Origin: Paralithodes platypus
Taxonomy: Eukaryota; Arthropoda; Malacostraca; Decapoda; Lithodidae
Assembly: GCA_032716605.1 (NCBI GenBank)
Contig: CM064501.1
Span: 25,853,631 to 25,917,630, forward strand
Reading direction: 5' to 3'
DNA: 64,000 nucleotides
The position numbers and the translations under genes are program-made. Position 1 is the stretch's first letter. The number at the start of each line of letters is the position of its first letter. The notes below the pieces were generated by a model that saw nothing but the letters and a program-made list of their open reading frames with translations, did no database searches and was not told the DNA's origin. Below, piece by piece: positions 20,150 through 31,880 of this stretch.

Positions 20150-21842
20150 TGACACAAACAATTATCCATTCAAGAGTACTGTTGCCAATTATGATCCCAA
20201 GTCGAAACCCTTCCCGTTAAAGAAAGGCCAGGGCCCTTACCCATCTCAGGGGAAGTCCAAGAGTGAGGTGGAATGTTTCAAGTGTCATAAGAAGGGGCAT
20301 ATTGCGCGCTCATGTCTGAGCGCACCGCCTACAGCAGTGGTGTCACTAGTGAGCAACATTGGCCTGTCTTTGAGGTCTTCCGCGTTTGCCTGGGGTAAAC
20401 AGTCGGTTGCGAAGTCATCGCCGGTGCAGAAGCAGCCGGAGGGCTCGTCACCCGTCCGTGATGTTTTTTGTAGTCATATGGGGCATGGCACTGTGAGGTG
20501 GGCTGGTGTGAGGCATATGCTTGAGTTGTTGCGTGATACGGGCGCTTCCCAGACACTTGTTAAGAATTTCACTGGCAAGCCTGTTAACATTGCTCGGGTT
20601 GTGGTGGTTCAAGGCATCAATGCTACGCGGTCTTTCCCACTGGTTAGAATGGAGCTTGAGGTAGACGGTGTGACACGGGAGTTGGATGTGGGTGTGGTGG
20701 AGAAATTGCCAGTTGAGGGGGTCGACCTCCTTCTCGGCAACGACTTTGCGGTACCCACTTCCGAGGTTCCACCCTTAGTCGTTGCCGAGAGGGCGGCCGA
20801 CACGAGTAGGGAGGGGCAAGAGTGGCTGGAGAGGTGTCAGATGCCGCAGATGGCTTGTGCTGTCACCAGGTCTCAGTCCGCTCAGGTGTCACAGCCTAGT
20901 ACCCAAGTTCTAGGCCAGCGGAGGAAGGGTCGGAAGGAGAAAGTCAAGGCTGATCGGGTTGAGAGTTTGGATCCAGCGACACTCCTTGGTGACTCGGTAC
21001 TTGCACCCATAATGAGGTCCGGAGTGGCCCCAGAACATGTCCCCCCTAGTGACATGGTTGGGCCTGATAGCACTCCGCGACAGAAACGTTCCCAGGCGAG
21101 GCAGGCAAGGCTTGAGCAGCATAGTATTGGGGGTGGCCACAAGTTGCTTCAGGAGCACCTAGATAGGTTGGCACCCTCGGATATATGTCGGTTGCAAGCA
21201 GATGATCCTGGGCTTGAGAGTTGTGGGAACGGGGCGATTGAACTCGACGAGGACGGGGATGCAAAGTCGGGAGATTTTTGTCATATTGGGGGAATCCTGT
21301 ACCGCCTTTTTTTGGATCCCAGACGTAGTTGGGATGGGGGGGCAAGAGTGGTGGACCAGTTGGTGGTTCTTGAGAAGTGTCGTGATAGCCTGTTGCGGTT
21401 GGCGCATGATGTTCCATTGGCAGGTCATTTGGGTGTGAGAAAAACGTTGGCTTCGTTATCTAGGTTGTTCTGGTGGCCAGGTATTAAAGCCCAAGTTTCG
21501 GCATGGGTGGCGATGTGTGGTACCTGCCAGAGAGTGGGAAAGCCCAATCAGAGCATACCTAAGGATCCGTTGCACCCAGTGCCTGCTATTAGTCCGCCCT
21601 TCACCAAGGTCATCATCGACATGGTAGGCCCTCTGCCTCCCACTAGTGCAGGTAACAGGTTTTTGTTAACTCTCATGGATGTCTCCACTCGCTACCCTGA
21701 TGCATACCCTATGAGAATTGGCAAGTCTAAAACTGTTGTGCGAAATTTGCTGTTGTATTGCTCGAGGTACGGGTACCCGCAGGAAATCCAGTCAGACCAA
21801 GGGTCGAACTTCACGTCTATACTCTTCAAACAGACCATGTAG
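20143..21842 (+). pseudogene. pol: Gag zinc knuckle, protease and integrase N-terminal half
   Basis: After the C8 run the third frame is open. It shows a CCHC knuckle (CFKCHKKGHIARSC, from 20266), an aspartic protease active site (LLRDTGASQTLV, about 20527), a Pro/Ser-rich linker, then the integrase zinc finger: His pair in AHDVPLAGHLG and Cys pair in CGTCQRVGK (about 21400-21545). The catalytic core follows with Asp in VIIDMVGPLP and Asp in QSDQGSNFTS. A TAG at 21840-21842 (probably from CAG) cuts the frame before the catalytic Glu. Integrase here directly follows protease, before the RT, unlike most gypsy elements. Confidence 0.9.
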
Positions 21843-23528
21843 CAGCATGGGATTCGTACGGTTATCTCTTCAGCTTATCACCCAGAGAGTGAAGGGGTGT
21901 GGGAAAGATGGCATTCCACTTTGAAAAGCATGTTGCGGTGCTACTGTTTGGAGAACGGCAAGGATTGGGACCTGGGGCTCCCGTACGTTTTGTTTGCGGC
22001 AAGAGAGGTACCTGGGGAGAGTCTTGGGTTTAGCCCCAATGAGCTAGTTTTCGGCCATCAGGTTAGAGGTCCCCTGAGTATGGTTAAAGAAATCTGGGAA
22101 GGGACCGTGCAGCCATGTTCTCTAATTAAGTATGTCCTCGAGAGTAGGGACAGGATGCTGAAGAGCCTGGAGTTGGCAGGGAGAAATTTGGTAGACAATC
22201 AGGCCTTGATGAAGGATCGATATGATACTAAGGCAAAGCTCCGGGAGTTTGTGGTTGGACAGGAGGTTTTGGTCTTATTGCCCTTAGTAGGCCATCCCCT
22301 GTTGGCTAAGTTTGTCGGTCCTTACAAGGTCGTGCGCAAATTGTCTGACCTAGATTACCTTGTGGCTACTCCTGATAGGCGGAAGAAAAATCAGCTCTGT
22401 CATATGAACCTGTTAAAAGAGTTCGTGAGGCACCCACCTGAGCAGCCTACTGTCCCTGTGTTGACTTGCAGCGGCCAAGGTGGAGAAGGAGAACGGGGCA
22501 GTGAGGCACAGGTGGAGGAGAGTTGGGATTGTCATGTCTCGGCGGATCAGTGGGCGGGGAACACGAACCAGGTGGCTGTTGAGGCGCTAGAGCACCTGCC
22601 TGAGCAACAGTGTGCAGCGATCCAGCACCTGTTCTGTTCATACCCCACTGTGTTGGCCGAGCACCCAGGCCTCACAACTCATGCGGTGCATGATGTGGAC
22701 GTTGGAGACCACCCCCACTTTAAATCAGTGCCTTATCGTGTACCTCCCATTAAACTTCCGGCTCTCCGAGCGGAGTTAGGCTACATGTTGGAGAGAGGAC
22801 TGATAGAAAAAGGGGCGGTTAGGTGGACATCTCCCGTCACTCTGCAGCCCAAACCAGATGGCAAGGTCAGGTTTTGCATTGACTTCAGGCGGTTGAACGG
22901 GTTGACTCCCACCAATGCTTATCCCCTTCCCCGTGTTGACGATAGTGTAGACAAGATTGGTAAGGCACAGTTTCTAACTAAGGTAGACCTAGTGAAAGGC
23001 TACTGGCAGGTGCACTTGTCTGAGCGGGCGAAGGGGGTATGCGGGTTTGTGGTTGATGGGAACACCTACCGTTGCAATGTGATGCCGTATGGCCTTATAA
23101 ATTCCCCAGCAACCTTCCAGAGTCTTATGAATGAGTTAGTAGCTGACATCCCTAACTGCACTGTCTACCTAGATGACGTTATAATATACGATGACAACTT
23201 TGAGAGTCACTGTGAGCACATAGAAGCCTTGTTTCGGAAGCTTAGTGAGGCCAGCTTGGTGGTTAATCTGGGCAAGTGCATCTTTGTCCGGGCAACTGTG
23301 CAATATCTTGGGTTTGTGGTCGGGTTATGCCAGGTGTGCCCCCCCCCCAAAAAAAAAAACAAGATACAGGCTATTAACCAGTTCCCCAGGCCGTCCACTA
23401 AACGGCAGATCATGAGATCTTTGGGCATGATCGGTTACTATCGCCGCTTCATTCGGGGTTATTCTACTAGTGTTAGCTCCTCTGACAGATTTACTAGAAA
23501 AAGAGAAAAAGTTGAAGTGGGCACCTGA
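21843..23528 (+). pseudogene. pol: Integrase C-terminal half and reverse transcriptase
   Basis: Same frame as upstream of the TAG. It starts with the end of the integrase core (HPESEGVWERWHSTLKSML, catalytic Glu in VWERWH) and continues with a GPY/F module (KFVGPYKVV, then CHMNLLKEF). After a linker, RT begins near 22700: KPDGKVRFCIDFRRLNG, KVDLVKGYWQVHL, MPYGLINSPATFQSLMN and the catalytic VYLDDVIIY (about 23163). A C11/A11 tract at 23341-23361 replaces part of the conserved sequence after LGFVVG without losing frame. A small indel near 23468 then shifts into a false ending at 23528 and separates RT from RNase H. Confidence 0.9.
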
Positions 23529-23991
23529 GTGTAAAAGGGCTTTTTTGCTGGTCAAGCACCTACTAAGCACTCACCCAATCCTCAGGGCCCCTGACTTTGA
23601 AAGACCATTCCAGCTGGCAACAGATGCCAGCGGTGTAGGGGCTGGTGCCGTCTTAATGCAAACAGACGATGAAGGTTTGGAGCATCCAGTCAGTTTCTTT
23701 TCCAAGAAGTTTAATTCCGCTCAGAAAAACTACTCTGTGGTAGAGAAAGAACTGTTGGCAATAGTGTTGGTGCTCAGGCACTTTGAAGTATATGTTCCTG
23801 CCTACGGGCCAGTCGTGGTGATTTACACCGACCACTACCCTCTTAAATTTCTGAACCAATTCCATAACCGGAATATGAGGCTGACACGTTGGTCACTCAT
23901 GTTGCAAGAAAACAATCTAGACATTCGCCATATTGCCGGTTGTGAGAATGTGATTGCAGACTGTTTGTCGAGGGTGGAGGATCCGGCGTAG
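23470..23991 (+). pseudogene. pol: RNase H domain of the Gmr1-type pol
   Basis: The frame-shifted continuation reads VLAPLTDLLEKEKKLKWAPE, then the RNase H core: LATDASGVGAGAVL (catalytic Asp), NYSVVEKELLAIV (catalytic Glu) and VIYTDHYPLKFL (catalytic Asp). It ends with the typical RHIAGCENVIADCLSRV and TAG at 23989-23991. Pol therefore ends with RNase H and not integrase, confirming the unusual order. Confidence 0.9.
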
Positions 23992-24394
23992 ATCACCACA
24001 GGTGTGGGAGTTTGAGTGGAGAAAAATCAGGCTTGCCACTGTAGTGCAACGCCGCCAAAAACACTATTAAAAAATATATAAAATCCTCACATAAAAACTC
24101 TTTCGTTTTGATAGTATATAAGTGCAGTATATCACAGCAAGAATCTAAGACACTCTGAGCTGTTGTCTTAGTAGGCTAGGCTTGGTGAAGCTTGCTCGCT
24201 GAGCGTGATATAATTATTATGATGCTATTATTTTGGGGAAGTGTTGTGCAGATTTTGTTTTATAATGCAGTGTTTTATGATTGTGATCGTGCCTTGTTTT
24301 CACAACTTGGGAGAGTGGCTAGGTGATGCGGGGATGATGGGCATTCTGCCTTGTCAGATGTGGGGTTCGCCTGTGGCTGAAACGTCCCACATCT

Positions 24395-24403
24395 TGGGCG
24401 GGG
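24395..24403 (+). other. Polypurine tract (weak)
   Basis: TGGGCGGGG abuts the 3' LTR start at 24404, the position of the plus-strand primer. It has one pyrimidine. Confidence 0.5.
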
Positions 24404-26255
24404 TGTTACGCTGGCCAGCTTGCCAGAATGCGCTCGTAACTCGCTAGCGCTCGCCAGGGCAGTGAAATGGGCTACAATAATCGTAGAACGATGTTCTTTC
24501 TTTCATAAAGTTCATGTTGTCGCAGACAGATCAGTGGTGATCTTTATTCTTGTCTGTGACACTTGGAAGTATTTTATATCATTGCTAGAATATAAGACGC
24601 TTTGTGTGAAGTTAAGGAGAGAGAGAGCGGGGTAGGCAGCATGGTGGTAGTTTGTGCGTGTGTATGTACGTTTGCCTCCCGCGCTCGGAGGAGTCACCCA
24701 CGCCCGTGATTGGCCGGCGGGCCTGTCTACGTCATTGAACGCTTGCTCTTCATGACGTAGTCGTCTGTGATTGGCGGCCGCGGTCCTGGGACGGTGGTGC
24801 GGGCTCCTGTCCTTGTGTCTCCTTCAGAGCTTGGCGTAGTGTGCTAGGTCCTACATGTCCCTTGCAATCTGTCTCCCCATATAACCCTCTATACTACTAG
24901 CTCTCTCTCTCTGAACTTCTTCGATTTCATACTTCTCTCTTTATTCAATTACTTATCCCTTCTGGTTCTGCATACGGCTTCCATAGTCGGCCAGTCGTAT
25001 TACAAGCACCAGCTCTCCATATATGTTTGCACTAGTTTTAGGGATTATTAGAGTCATAGTCATATGGTACCATAGTGTTGGGGTGCTTCTAATTATTGGG
25101 CTGTTCTCTCTTATTATATAATGCTAGACAGTGGAAGGTATCTTTGGTCGTTGTCTGAGTTATGTATGTGGCAAGTCAGAGCCTGTACAACATCGACGAA
25201 GCTAGCTAGCCTGTAACCCTTGTGCATATTTTCCTTTGCGAGTGTAGCAGTATACAAGTGAAGGGCTTTTGCCTACTCTCACCTGTATGATTGCTACCTC
25301 ATTTTGTTGACCTTTGTGTAGCGCCAGGGCAAGACCAGATACTAGAGATCTGGACTTACCAAGAGAGCCTCCAAGTCACTTAATGTAACATAAGGGAAAT
25401 CTGTTCAAGGGGAGGCAGTAGGCTACGAGCATGCTTGCGCTCTGCCTAGCTTCTTAGTACCTTTTATGCCACTGCTAGACTTTATTACTGAGAAAGACAG
25501 CATTGTGTTTATTAACTTTAATTGTGTATGCTTTAGGAATTATTCACGCTTTATTTTAGCCAAGGTTGATGCATAGTGCACAACCCAGTTTGGCTATTAC
25601 GTTGGCTACGGAAGTACTGTTCCTGAGTGGTTATTATTATGCTGTCACAGAGTTGTTGCACTCCCTTGTTATATATATGTATCCTACTTATTGGTGTATT
25701 TAAGATACACGCTTCGGTGTCCTGCCCCTGCATTTATTTATGTTCTGTATTAACGAGCATCTTAGAGCATCAGACCTTTTCAGAAGATTCCATATCTGAT
25801 TGCTGTAGGACTAGACTTCCAGTGTTTTCATAGAGCATTGTAGAGTTTAGTGTTGAGTACAGACTCACACTAAAGTTAACGTAAGCATATATTTCTGTAT
25901 TTAATCTTGTTATAGTTTATTCAAGCATTGTTATTACTTAAGAGCATTATTCTTCAAGATAAGTTGCAAACTCTTGTTCCTAAGTGCCAAGAGAAGTTGC
26001 TCACTAGTATAAATGTAAGTACTCCTTTTTGAGAGTAGGCTTTGCCGTCACCGGAAAGCCTTTGTAGAAGTGCACTAAACCCCAGTTAATTGATACCCCG
26101 TTATCCAGGAGATTAACTCTGGAGGGTTTTAAGTGTTTTGTTCGCCGGCGAAATAGTTCGAGGGTTTGGAATTAGCGTACCGTTGTTGCAGATATAGCCT
26201 ATCATCTAGTCCAATATTGAGTGCCCTTGTTTATTTCGTAGTGCCGGTCGTAACA
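24404..26255 (+). repeat. 3' LTR of the Gmr1-type element
   Basis: 1,852 bp, same ends and CRE/CCAAT module as the 5' LTR. Differences are scattered substitutions and small indels. Confidence 0.93.
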
Positions 26256-26279
26256 CACCACCCGCTCTTAAGGTGTTAA

Positions 26280-26642
26280 TCTTTGTTATTACCATTGATA
26301 CTGCATAAATTGAACAGCATCGTTCAAGTAGTACATCCCTAATAATATTAAAACGACGTCAGCGGTATAAGGGGTTACTAGCACCAACAGTGACATATGC
26401 AGGTTACAACTCCTTAAGTATAGTACAAAGGAGTACAAAGGAGTACAAAGGAAATCAAGCAACAACAGATCTAGTGACCCATCTAGGCTGCTTGCCCTCC
26501 AAAACACTGAGGATCAAGTGTCCAAACAGTGGTTTAGAGTGGGTAAGGGAACATTGGAAAGGGAACTAATGTCCGTGGCAGGATTAGGAAGTTAGTAGGG
26601 GACAGATGGGTTAGTAACTGAGGGGAGGATTAAATAAAGTTG
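26280..26642. other. No recognisable gene; short 10-bp triplication
   Basis: A 10-base unit, TACAAAGGAG, occurs three times in tandem at about 26423-26452. Some of this may be 3' UTR of the CR1-like fragment to the right. Confidence 0.5.
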
Positions 26643-27153
26643 TTAATTTACAAACGCAGTCAGTCGCGGGTTTGATGCGAGATATTTGTCTAGGCGGAGT
26701 TTAAATGAATCAACGGTGCTACAGTCTATAACGTCTCGGGGAAGCCCATTCCACAAGTTGACAACTCGATTGAAGAAGAAATTCTTAGATTCGTGTGAGT
26801 TAAAAGATTTACCAATAATTTTGCAACCGTTTCCCCGCGTGTAATTAGATTGGTCGATAGTGAAGTACTTACTACAGTTCATATTGTCGATGCCTTTGAT
26901 GATTTTGAACACTTGAATTAAGTCACTTCTTAATCTGCGCTGGGTTAAAGGAAATAGATTTAATTCTTTAAGACGGTCTTCGTATGGTTTGTTCTTTAGG
27001 CTAGGTATCATTTTGGTAACTCTACATTGAACTCGTTCTAGCTTGTTTATATCTTTTTGGTAATAAGGGCACCAGGATTGAACGCAGTATTCCAGAAGAG
27101 GGCGGACTAAGGAATTGTAAAGGGTTAGGATAACTTCTTTGGATTTATGCTCA
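26643..27153 (-). pseudogene. CR1-like non-LTR reverse transcriptase, C-terminal fragment
   Basis: The minus-strand frame runs from about 27153 (EHKSKEVILTLYNSLVRPLL) through YYQKDINKLERVQCRVTKMI and ERLKEL-type sequence (YEDRLKELNLFPLTQRRLR) to FFFNRVVNLWNGLPRDVI, and ends at TAA 26643. This is the conserved end of CR1/Jockey-class ORF2 after the catalytic domain. Everything upstream (endonuclease and RT core) is missing, as in most 5'-truncated LINEs. No poly(A) is evident. Confidence 0.8.
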
Positions 27154-27561
27154 ATTGACCTTGCCTATAAAGCCAATTATTTTGTTTGCCTTCTTAAGGA
27201 TATTGGGACTGAGAAGGAAGCCGCTATATTAAGCTATATGAACTCGCCCTGTCGCGGGGGTCTGCCTCGGAGCCCCCACTCTTCTCACCTACTTATGGCA
27301 TTTAATTTTAATGTAAGTAATGACTTGTTTATGTTTCTATTATTGTGTATACTTGGTTGTCCAATTAGTATTGATTTTGATCAAAAAGTACCGTCAAATG
27401 TGTGTGGAAATGCGGGCTGCCGCCTATATGTATTTTTCTCCATAAGTTATGTTATCCCCAATGTACGAATTCCCAATACATGTCGTTTAATGCCGCCCAT
27501 ATAGGCGCGGATTGGGGGGACTGACTGTACTGTACATATATTTTTTTATAAATACTGTATA
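27154..27561. other. No recognisable gene
   Basis: A gap between the CR1-like and RTE-like fragments; short frames only. Confidence 0.5.
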
Positions 27562-28280
27562 CTAAAGGTATTTGAAGGTAAATACGGGGAAGAGCAAGGT
27601 TATGGTCTTCGAAAAGGGTGAAGTCACAGAGTGTGAGGTGAAGCTGAACGGTCAGGCTATGGAGATCGTCAACTCTTTTAAGTATCTGGGCAGTGTGTTG
27701 AGTAAAGATGGGACTATGGATGAAGAGGTGCGGGAGAGGGTACAACAGGGGAAGAGGGTTGTAGGAACGCTAAAAGCAGTAACAAGAAATAGGGTGGTCA
27801 GTATGGAAGTGAAGAAGTCCTTGCATGACAGTGTGGTAATCCCGACACTACTACGGAGCGAAGCATGGACGTTGGTTGAGAGACTCAGACCAAGAGTGAG
27901 AGCAGTGGAAATGAATTACTTAAGGAGTGCGTGCGAGTTACATGGAGGGATAGACAGACTAATGAGGAAGTAAGAAGGAGGTGTGGTGTGGAGGTAGATG
28001 TGCTGGAAAGTGTGAAAGGAACAACTTGAGATGGTTCGGCCATATGGAACGTATGGAAAGCGAGAGAATGACTAAGAGGGTGTACGAGAGCGAGGTGGAG
28101 GGACAGAAGGGGAGAGGTAGACCGAATATGAGGTGGAAGGATGGAGTGAGGAACTACATGAACGAAGGCGGTGCTGGTTGGGGGGAGGGGCGTCGACTGA
28201 CTGGGGACAGAGGTGCATGGGGGCGGTTCGTTCGTGGCCACCCCTTCGGGATCACTGTCAGGCATATAGATAGATAGATA
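27562..28280 (+). pseudogene. RTE-like non-LTR retrotransposon copy 1, 3' fragment
   Basis: Begins within ORF2 after the RT catalytic site: MKVNTGKSKVMVFEKGEVTE, then FKYLGSVLSKDGTMDEEV, SVVIPT, RAVEMNYLRSACELHG. A 1-base change near 27860 and loss of frame near 27975 interrupt it. The last part is RNNLRWFGHMERMESERMTK, then RPNMRWKDGVRNYMN, and the element ends in GATA repeats (ATAGATAGATAGATA). These landmarks (YLGSVLS, LRWFGH, RWKDGV) typify the C-terminus of RTE-type LINEs. Three further copies in the window end the same way. Confidence 0.85.
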
Positions 28281-29277
28281 CTAAAGGTGTCCGAATTTGG
28301 ACAGGATTTGGGGCCATTTCGGACACCTAGCCTGAATTTGTACATGAAAATAAAACATATTCATAAGACTAACAAGTGATCCCAGTATAGATTCGGACCT
28401 ATCGGGTTAATTCGGATATCTTTGAACATTTTAAAAGGGTCTTATCACACTCCCTAAAAGCATAAATAGGCCTATCATATCATAAGATACGGTACAAACC
28501 TTTTGGGGCAAATTCAGACATATCTGGATTGATGACCCTGACAAAGTAAAAATAAGGATTATTGTGACATACCGGTTACTCAAAAATACCCTGTGTAAGT
28601 GACCACAATCAACTCAATTACAAACAATATCTGAATCTGACAGGTTGTATTTATTTTATTCATTTTCATCCTGTCTGACTTTACCCCATTTTTACAGAAA
28701 TTACAAATATATAACTAAATACCGGTACCGTACCCAGTTACGGGAAATAATATATGCAGAGCCCTGGCGGTTGAGTGGAGAGCACACTCACGTGTGAATC
28801 TGCTTGACCTGGGTTCAATCCCAGCCAAGGTGGACATTTAGTGGGTGTGGTAGTACTGTACGTCCTAGCATGTATATCATGTTCGCACCCAGTCGGGGGA
28901 CACCTCGATGACTTAGCCTATACAGACTAATGACATACACAACAAAGCCATTCCAAAACGTACTTCCTCTATCTACAACACCTCGTCTCTACTATCTACA
29001 CTTTCCCAGCCGTATGGTCCTAGTGTACTGTCTGATAGCGTAATGGAATTCCAAATGTAAGACATGATGCCAATTAATTATTATGTACTTTTACCGGTAC
29101 CGGTAGTATATTTGGTTAATAACTATTATTTGTAATTTATTAATGTACCGGTATAGCTTGAAGATCATGAATCAACCTGTATGTTCCCCCTGACAGTTTT
29201 TAAGTGCAGACACTGCTTTGAATGATAGATTGGTCACACTAGTAACCTACATTTTCCATGTGGCAAGATTTATACAC
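28281..29277. other. Non-coding interval with SINE head and TACCGGTA words
   Basis: No gene seen. It contains the tRNA-like sequence at 28757 and several TACCGGTA palindromes near 28726, 29093 and 29145. Confidence 0.5.
28757..28835 (+). repeat. tRNA-derived SINE head
   Basis: TGGCGGTTGAGTGG at 28765-28778 fits a Pol III A box and GGTTCAATCCC at 28812-28822 fits a B box, followed by CAGCC, which could pair back with GGCGG-type sequence. Downstream sequence is not tRNA. This is most simply a SINE promoter. Confidence 0.55.
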
Positions 29278-30898
29278 TGTATATATGGACTTGGACAAGG
29301 CCTATGACAGAGTGGATAGAGAAGGTTTTTGGAAAGTACTTAGAATATACGGAGTAGATGGCAAGTTGCTGAAAGCAGTGAAGAGCATGTATGAGGGTAC
29401 AAAGGCGGCAGTACGTGTGTAGAGTGAGCAGAGCGAGTTCTTTGACCTGAATGTTGGTTTGAAACAGGCGTGTGTGATGTCCCCGTGGTTGTTTACTGTA
29501 TATATGGATGGAGTCATGAAAGAAATACTATCAAGAGCAGTGGATGTTGGTGTTACGGTGTATCGCTGAAAAGGGAGGGAATTGAGTGGAAGCTACCTAT
29601 ACTGCTGTTTGCGGATGATACAGTTCTGATGAGTGATAATGAAGGGAGTTGCAGGGTCTGGTAAATGAGATTGGAACAGTGTGCGAAAAACGGAATTTGA
29701 AGGTAAATGCAGGGAAGATCAAGGTTAAGGTCTTCGAAAGGGGTAAAGTCACAGAGTGTGAGGTGAAGCTGAACGGTCAGGCTATGGAGATCGTCAACTC
29801 TTTTAAGTATCTGGGCAGTGTGTTGAGTAAAGATGGGACTATGGATGAAGAAGTGCGGGAGAGGGTACAACAGGGAAGAGGGTTGTAGGAATGCTGAAAG
29901 CAGTAACAAGAAATAGGGTGGTCAGTATGGAAGTGAAGAAGTCCTTGCATGACAGTGTGGTAATTCCGACACTGACTTATGGAAGCGAAGCATGGACGTT
30001 GGTTGAGAGACTCAGACCAAGAGTGAGAGCAGTGGAAATGAATTACTTAACCCTTAATTAGCGGCTCACCACATAAGTCGAGTTAAATAAAGCTGGACTA
30101 TGTGGCGGCGCTCGATATAGGTCGAGTGGCAATTTCAGCACGTAATGTTGCTGAGAGAGAGAGACAAGTGGTGGCAGGAGACTAGCGAGCGTATGACTGC
30201 TCCAGACCACCGCGGCGAACCTACTGACACGAATCTCAGCTCCCTCCTCCCTCTCTCACTCGCTACATACTGAATTATATGGGGAAAGTACCGAATTACA
30301 TGCTTTTTGCACTCGCGTTGCACGGTTATTGCAAGAAAACTAGCCATCATAAAAGGATCGTTATGGTGTCATTCGAAAGCTCTGTTTATGCCCTTTCAGG
30401 GATAGGTACTTGTTTTACGTTCTGGGTCTTATTTAGGCATGAAAATGATCACGTAAACAGCCCTATTTTGGCTAAAAACACCCCGCTGGGCGGTACATAT
30501 AAATAAACCGCATAGGCCGCTCGTAAGGTGTTAAGAAGTGTGTGCAGAGTTACATGGGGGCTTAGACAGACTAATGAGGAAGTAAGAAGGAGCTGTGGTG
30601 TGGAGGTAGATGTGCTGGAAAGTGTGAAAAGGAACAACTTGAGATGGTTCGGCCATAATGATGGAACGTATGGAAAGCGAGAGAATGACTAAGAGGGTGT
30701 ACGAGAGCGAGGTGGAGGGACAGAGAGGGAGAAGTAGACCGAAAGAGAGGTGGAAGGATGGAGTGAGGAAGTATATGAACGAAGGCGGTGCTGTTTGGGG
30801 GAGGGGCGTCGACTGACTGGGGACAGAGGTGGAAAGGGGGCGGTTCGTTCGTGGCCACCCCTTCGGGGATCACGGCGTCGGGCAATAGATAGATAGGG
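29278..30898 (+). pseudogene. RTE-like copy 2, 5' truncated and split by a MITE
   Basis: Starts at the RT core (MDLDKAYDRVDREGFWKV), with a TAG after AAVRV, a 5-base insertion near 29555 and a shifted frame at the catalytic FADDTVLMSDNE. It then follows the same C-terminal path as copy 1 (LGSVLSKDGTMDEEV). It is interrupted at 30047 by a 480-bp TTAA MITE, resumes at 30535 (RTNEEVRRS-type sequence, LRWFGH broken by a 3-base insertion) and ends in GATA repeats at about 30898. Confidence 0.85.
30051..30530. mobile_element. 480-bp TTAA-target MITE (piggyBac-like)
   Basis: Flanked by TTAA at 30047-30050 and 30531-30534. The uninterrupted RTE copy at 44178 reads ACTTAAGGAGTGCG, so the TTAA was duplicated on insertion. 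Ends are imperfect inverted repeats: CCCTTAATTAGCGGC on the left, CACCTTACGAGCGGC on the right read inward. It has no transposase frame. A diverged copy brackets the gypsy element, and the MITE at 48716 shares subterminal GGTACATAT-AAAT. Confidence 0.85.
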
Positions 30899-31053
30899 AA
30901 GACTGAAAAACTTATACCAAACCAAATTCAGAGAACCACTTGAAGGGAATGCTACGGTAATCTGCTTGCCAATCTGAGAAGGTCAAACTACCTGTCTATA
31001 AGATGAACTACGGTAGGTACCGGTACTCCATCATTGCAAATATATAAGCCTAC

Positions 31054-31840
31054 TGCGGTAAAATATCAATGGAAGTTAAATATTACTAAGCTATAATGAA
31101 TCAAATAAATCAATCTAAATGAAAACTACTCCATATCTAAATTGAATTCAATCTGAAACAAGCTAATTTATATCCAAAGGTCTCACATAATAAATTTATA
31201 TATAGGGTAAGGTTATAAGGGTTAATATTAGCCAGGAATTAACTCACCAATAGTTCCACGTGGCAATGAGGCAAGGGAGAACGTTTTACCCAATATGGCG
31301 GTGGACAATGGGGATCGAGACTTCGGTCCCGAGACGAGTCAAGTTAAAGAAAGAATAAATGATTACATGGGAATGGACATGATTATTATGCTTATCTGTC
31401 AGTCAGTCATGGCGTCGATGAGAGCGTCGTGATGGTGTAGCTGTGTGTATTGCTGTATGTGTATTGTGATTAGAGGCACAAAAGCACGATCAACTGAGGG
31501 CGGAAAATTAGATGTTAACTGGTTGGTGTTCGTAAGGGCTCTGCTGTTCCTCGAAGGCACACCTTGCTGCCTTGGCAAAACACCAGGAGCCCAAATTATC
31601 GTACCGCATCTAGGTTGCTCTATACGATAAATTATATTAATATATACGATAAATTCATATATACTACATAAGACCATGGCAATATTGCTTAATAGCATAT
31701 TAGGTCTTTTATAACTTAACTTATTTCCAATCTTATAATATACGATCTACTCGTCCTACGTTGTGCTGTAGGAGCGATCCTGACGTCACAGAGACAAACG
31801 AGATGACAAAAGAGTCATATTCTATCGTATTTATACGATA
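31054..31840 (-). repeat. BEL 3' LTR
   Basis: Direct repeat of 39777-40565. On its inner side the minus strand carries GTGGGGGGAGTG, a polypurine tract, at 31841-31852. Confidence 0.9.
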
Positions 31841-31880
31841 CACTCCCCCCACAAAAAAAGACCTGAACCTCACCTTAAAC

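Larger units (their letters stand above)
16765..26255 (+). mobile_element. Gypsy-class (Gmr1-type) LTR retrotransposon, full length
   Basis: Two LTRs of about 1.85 kb (TGTTAC...TAACA) flank 5.8 kb of gag-pol. Order of domains is Gag, zinc knuckle, protease, integrase, reverse transcriptase, RNase H. Flanks are AACC on the left and CACC on the right, a probable 4-bp target duplication with one change. Comparison with the MITE at 30051 indicates the insertion point. LTRs differ by only a few per cent by eye, so the insertion is fairly recent. Frameshifts and a stop make this copy non-functional. A solo LTR of a related subfamily is at 42032. Confidence 0.93.
16188..26275. mobile_element. TTAA-flanked MITE-like repeat interrupted by the gypsy element
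   Basis: Sequence 16310-16764 matches the 480-bp TTAA MITE at 30051-30530 (shared GAGAGAGAGA, CCCTTTCAG, CTGGGCGG blocks), and 26256-26275 matches its last bases (CCGCTC-TAAGGTG). The two halves are separated by the LTR element at 16765-26255. TTAA occurs at 16184-16187 and at 26276-26279. The left end is diverged, so that boundary is less certain. Confidence 0.6.

Noticed and set aside
23341..23361. C11/A11 tract in the gypsy RT as a programmed slippage site
   Set aside because: The frame continues unchanged across it and conserved RT sequence is replaced there; it looks like a mutational or assembly tract.
31399..31698. 99-codon minus-strand ORF present in both BEL LTRs
   Set aside because: Both copies are LTR duplicates, so identity says nothing about selection, and the reading shows no motif.
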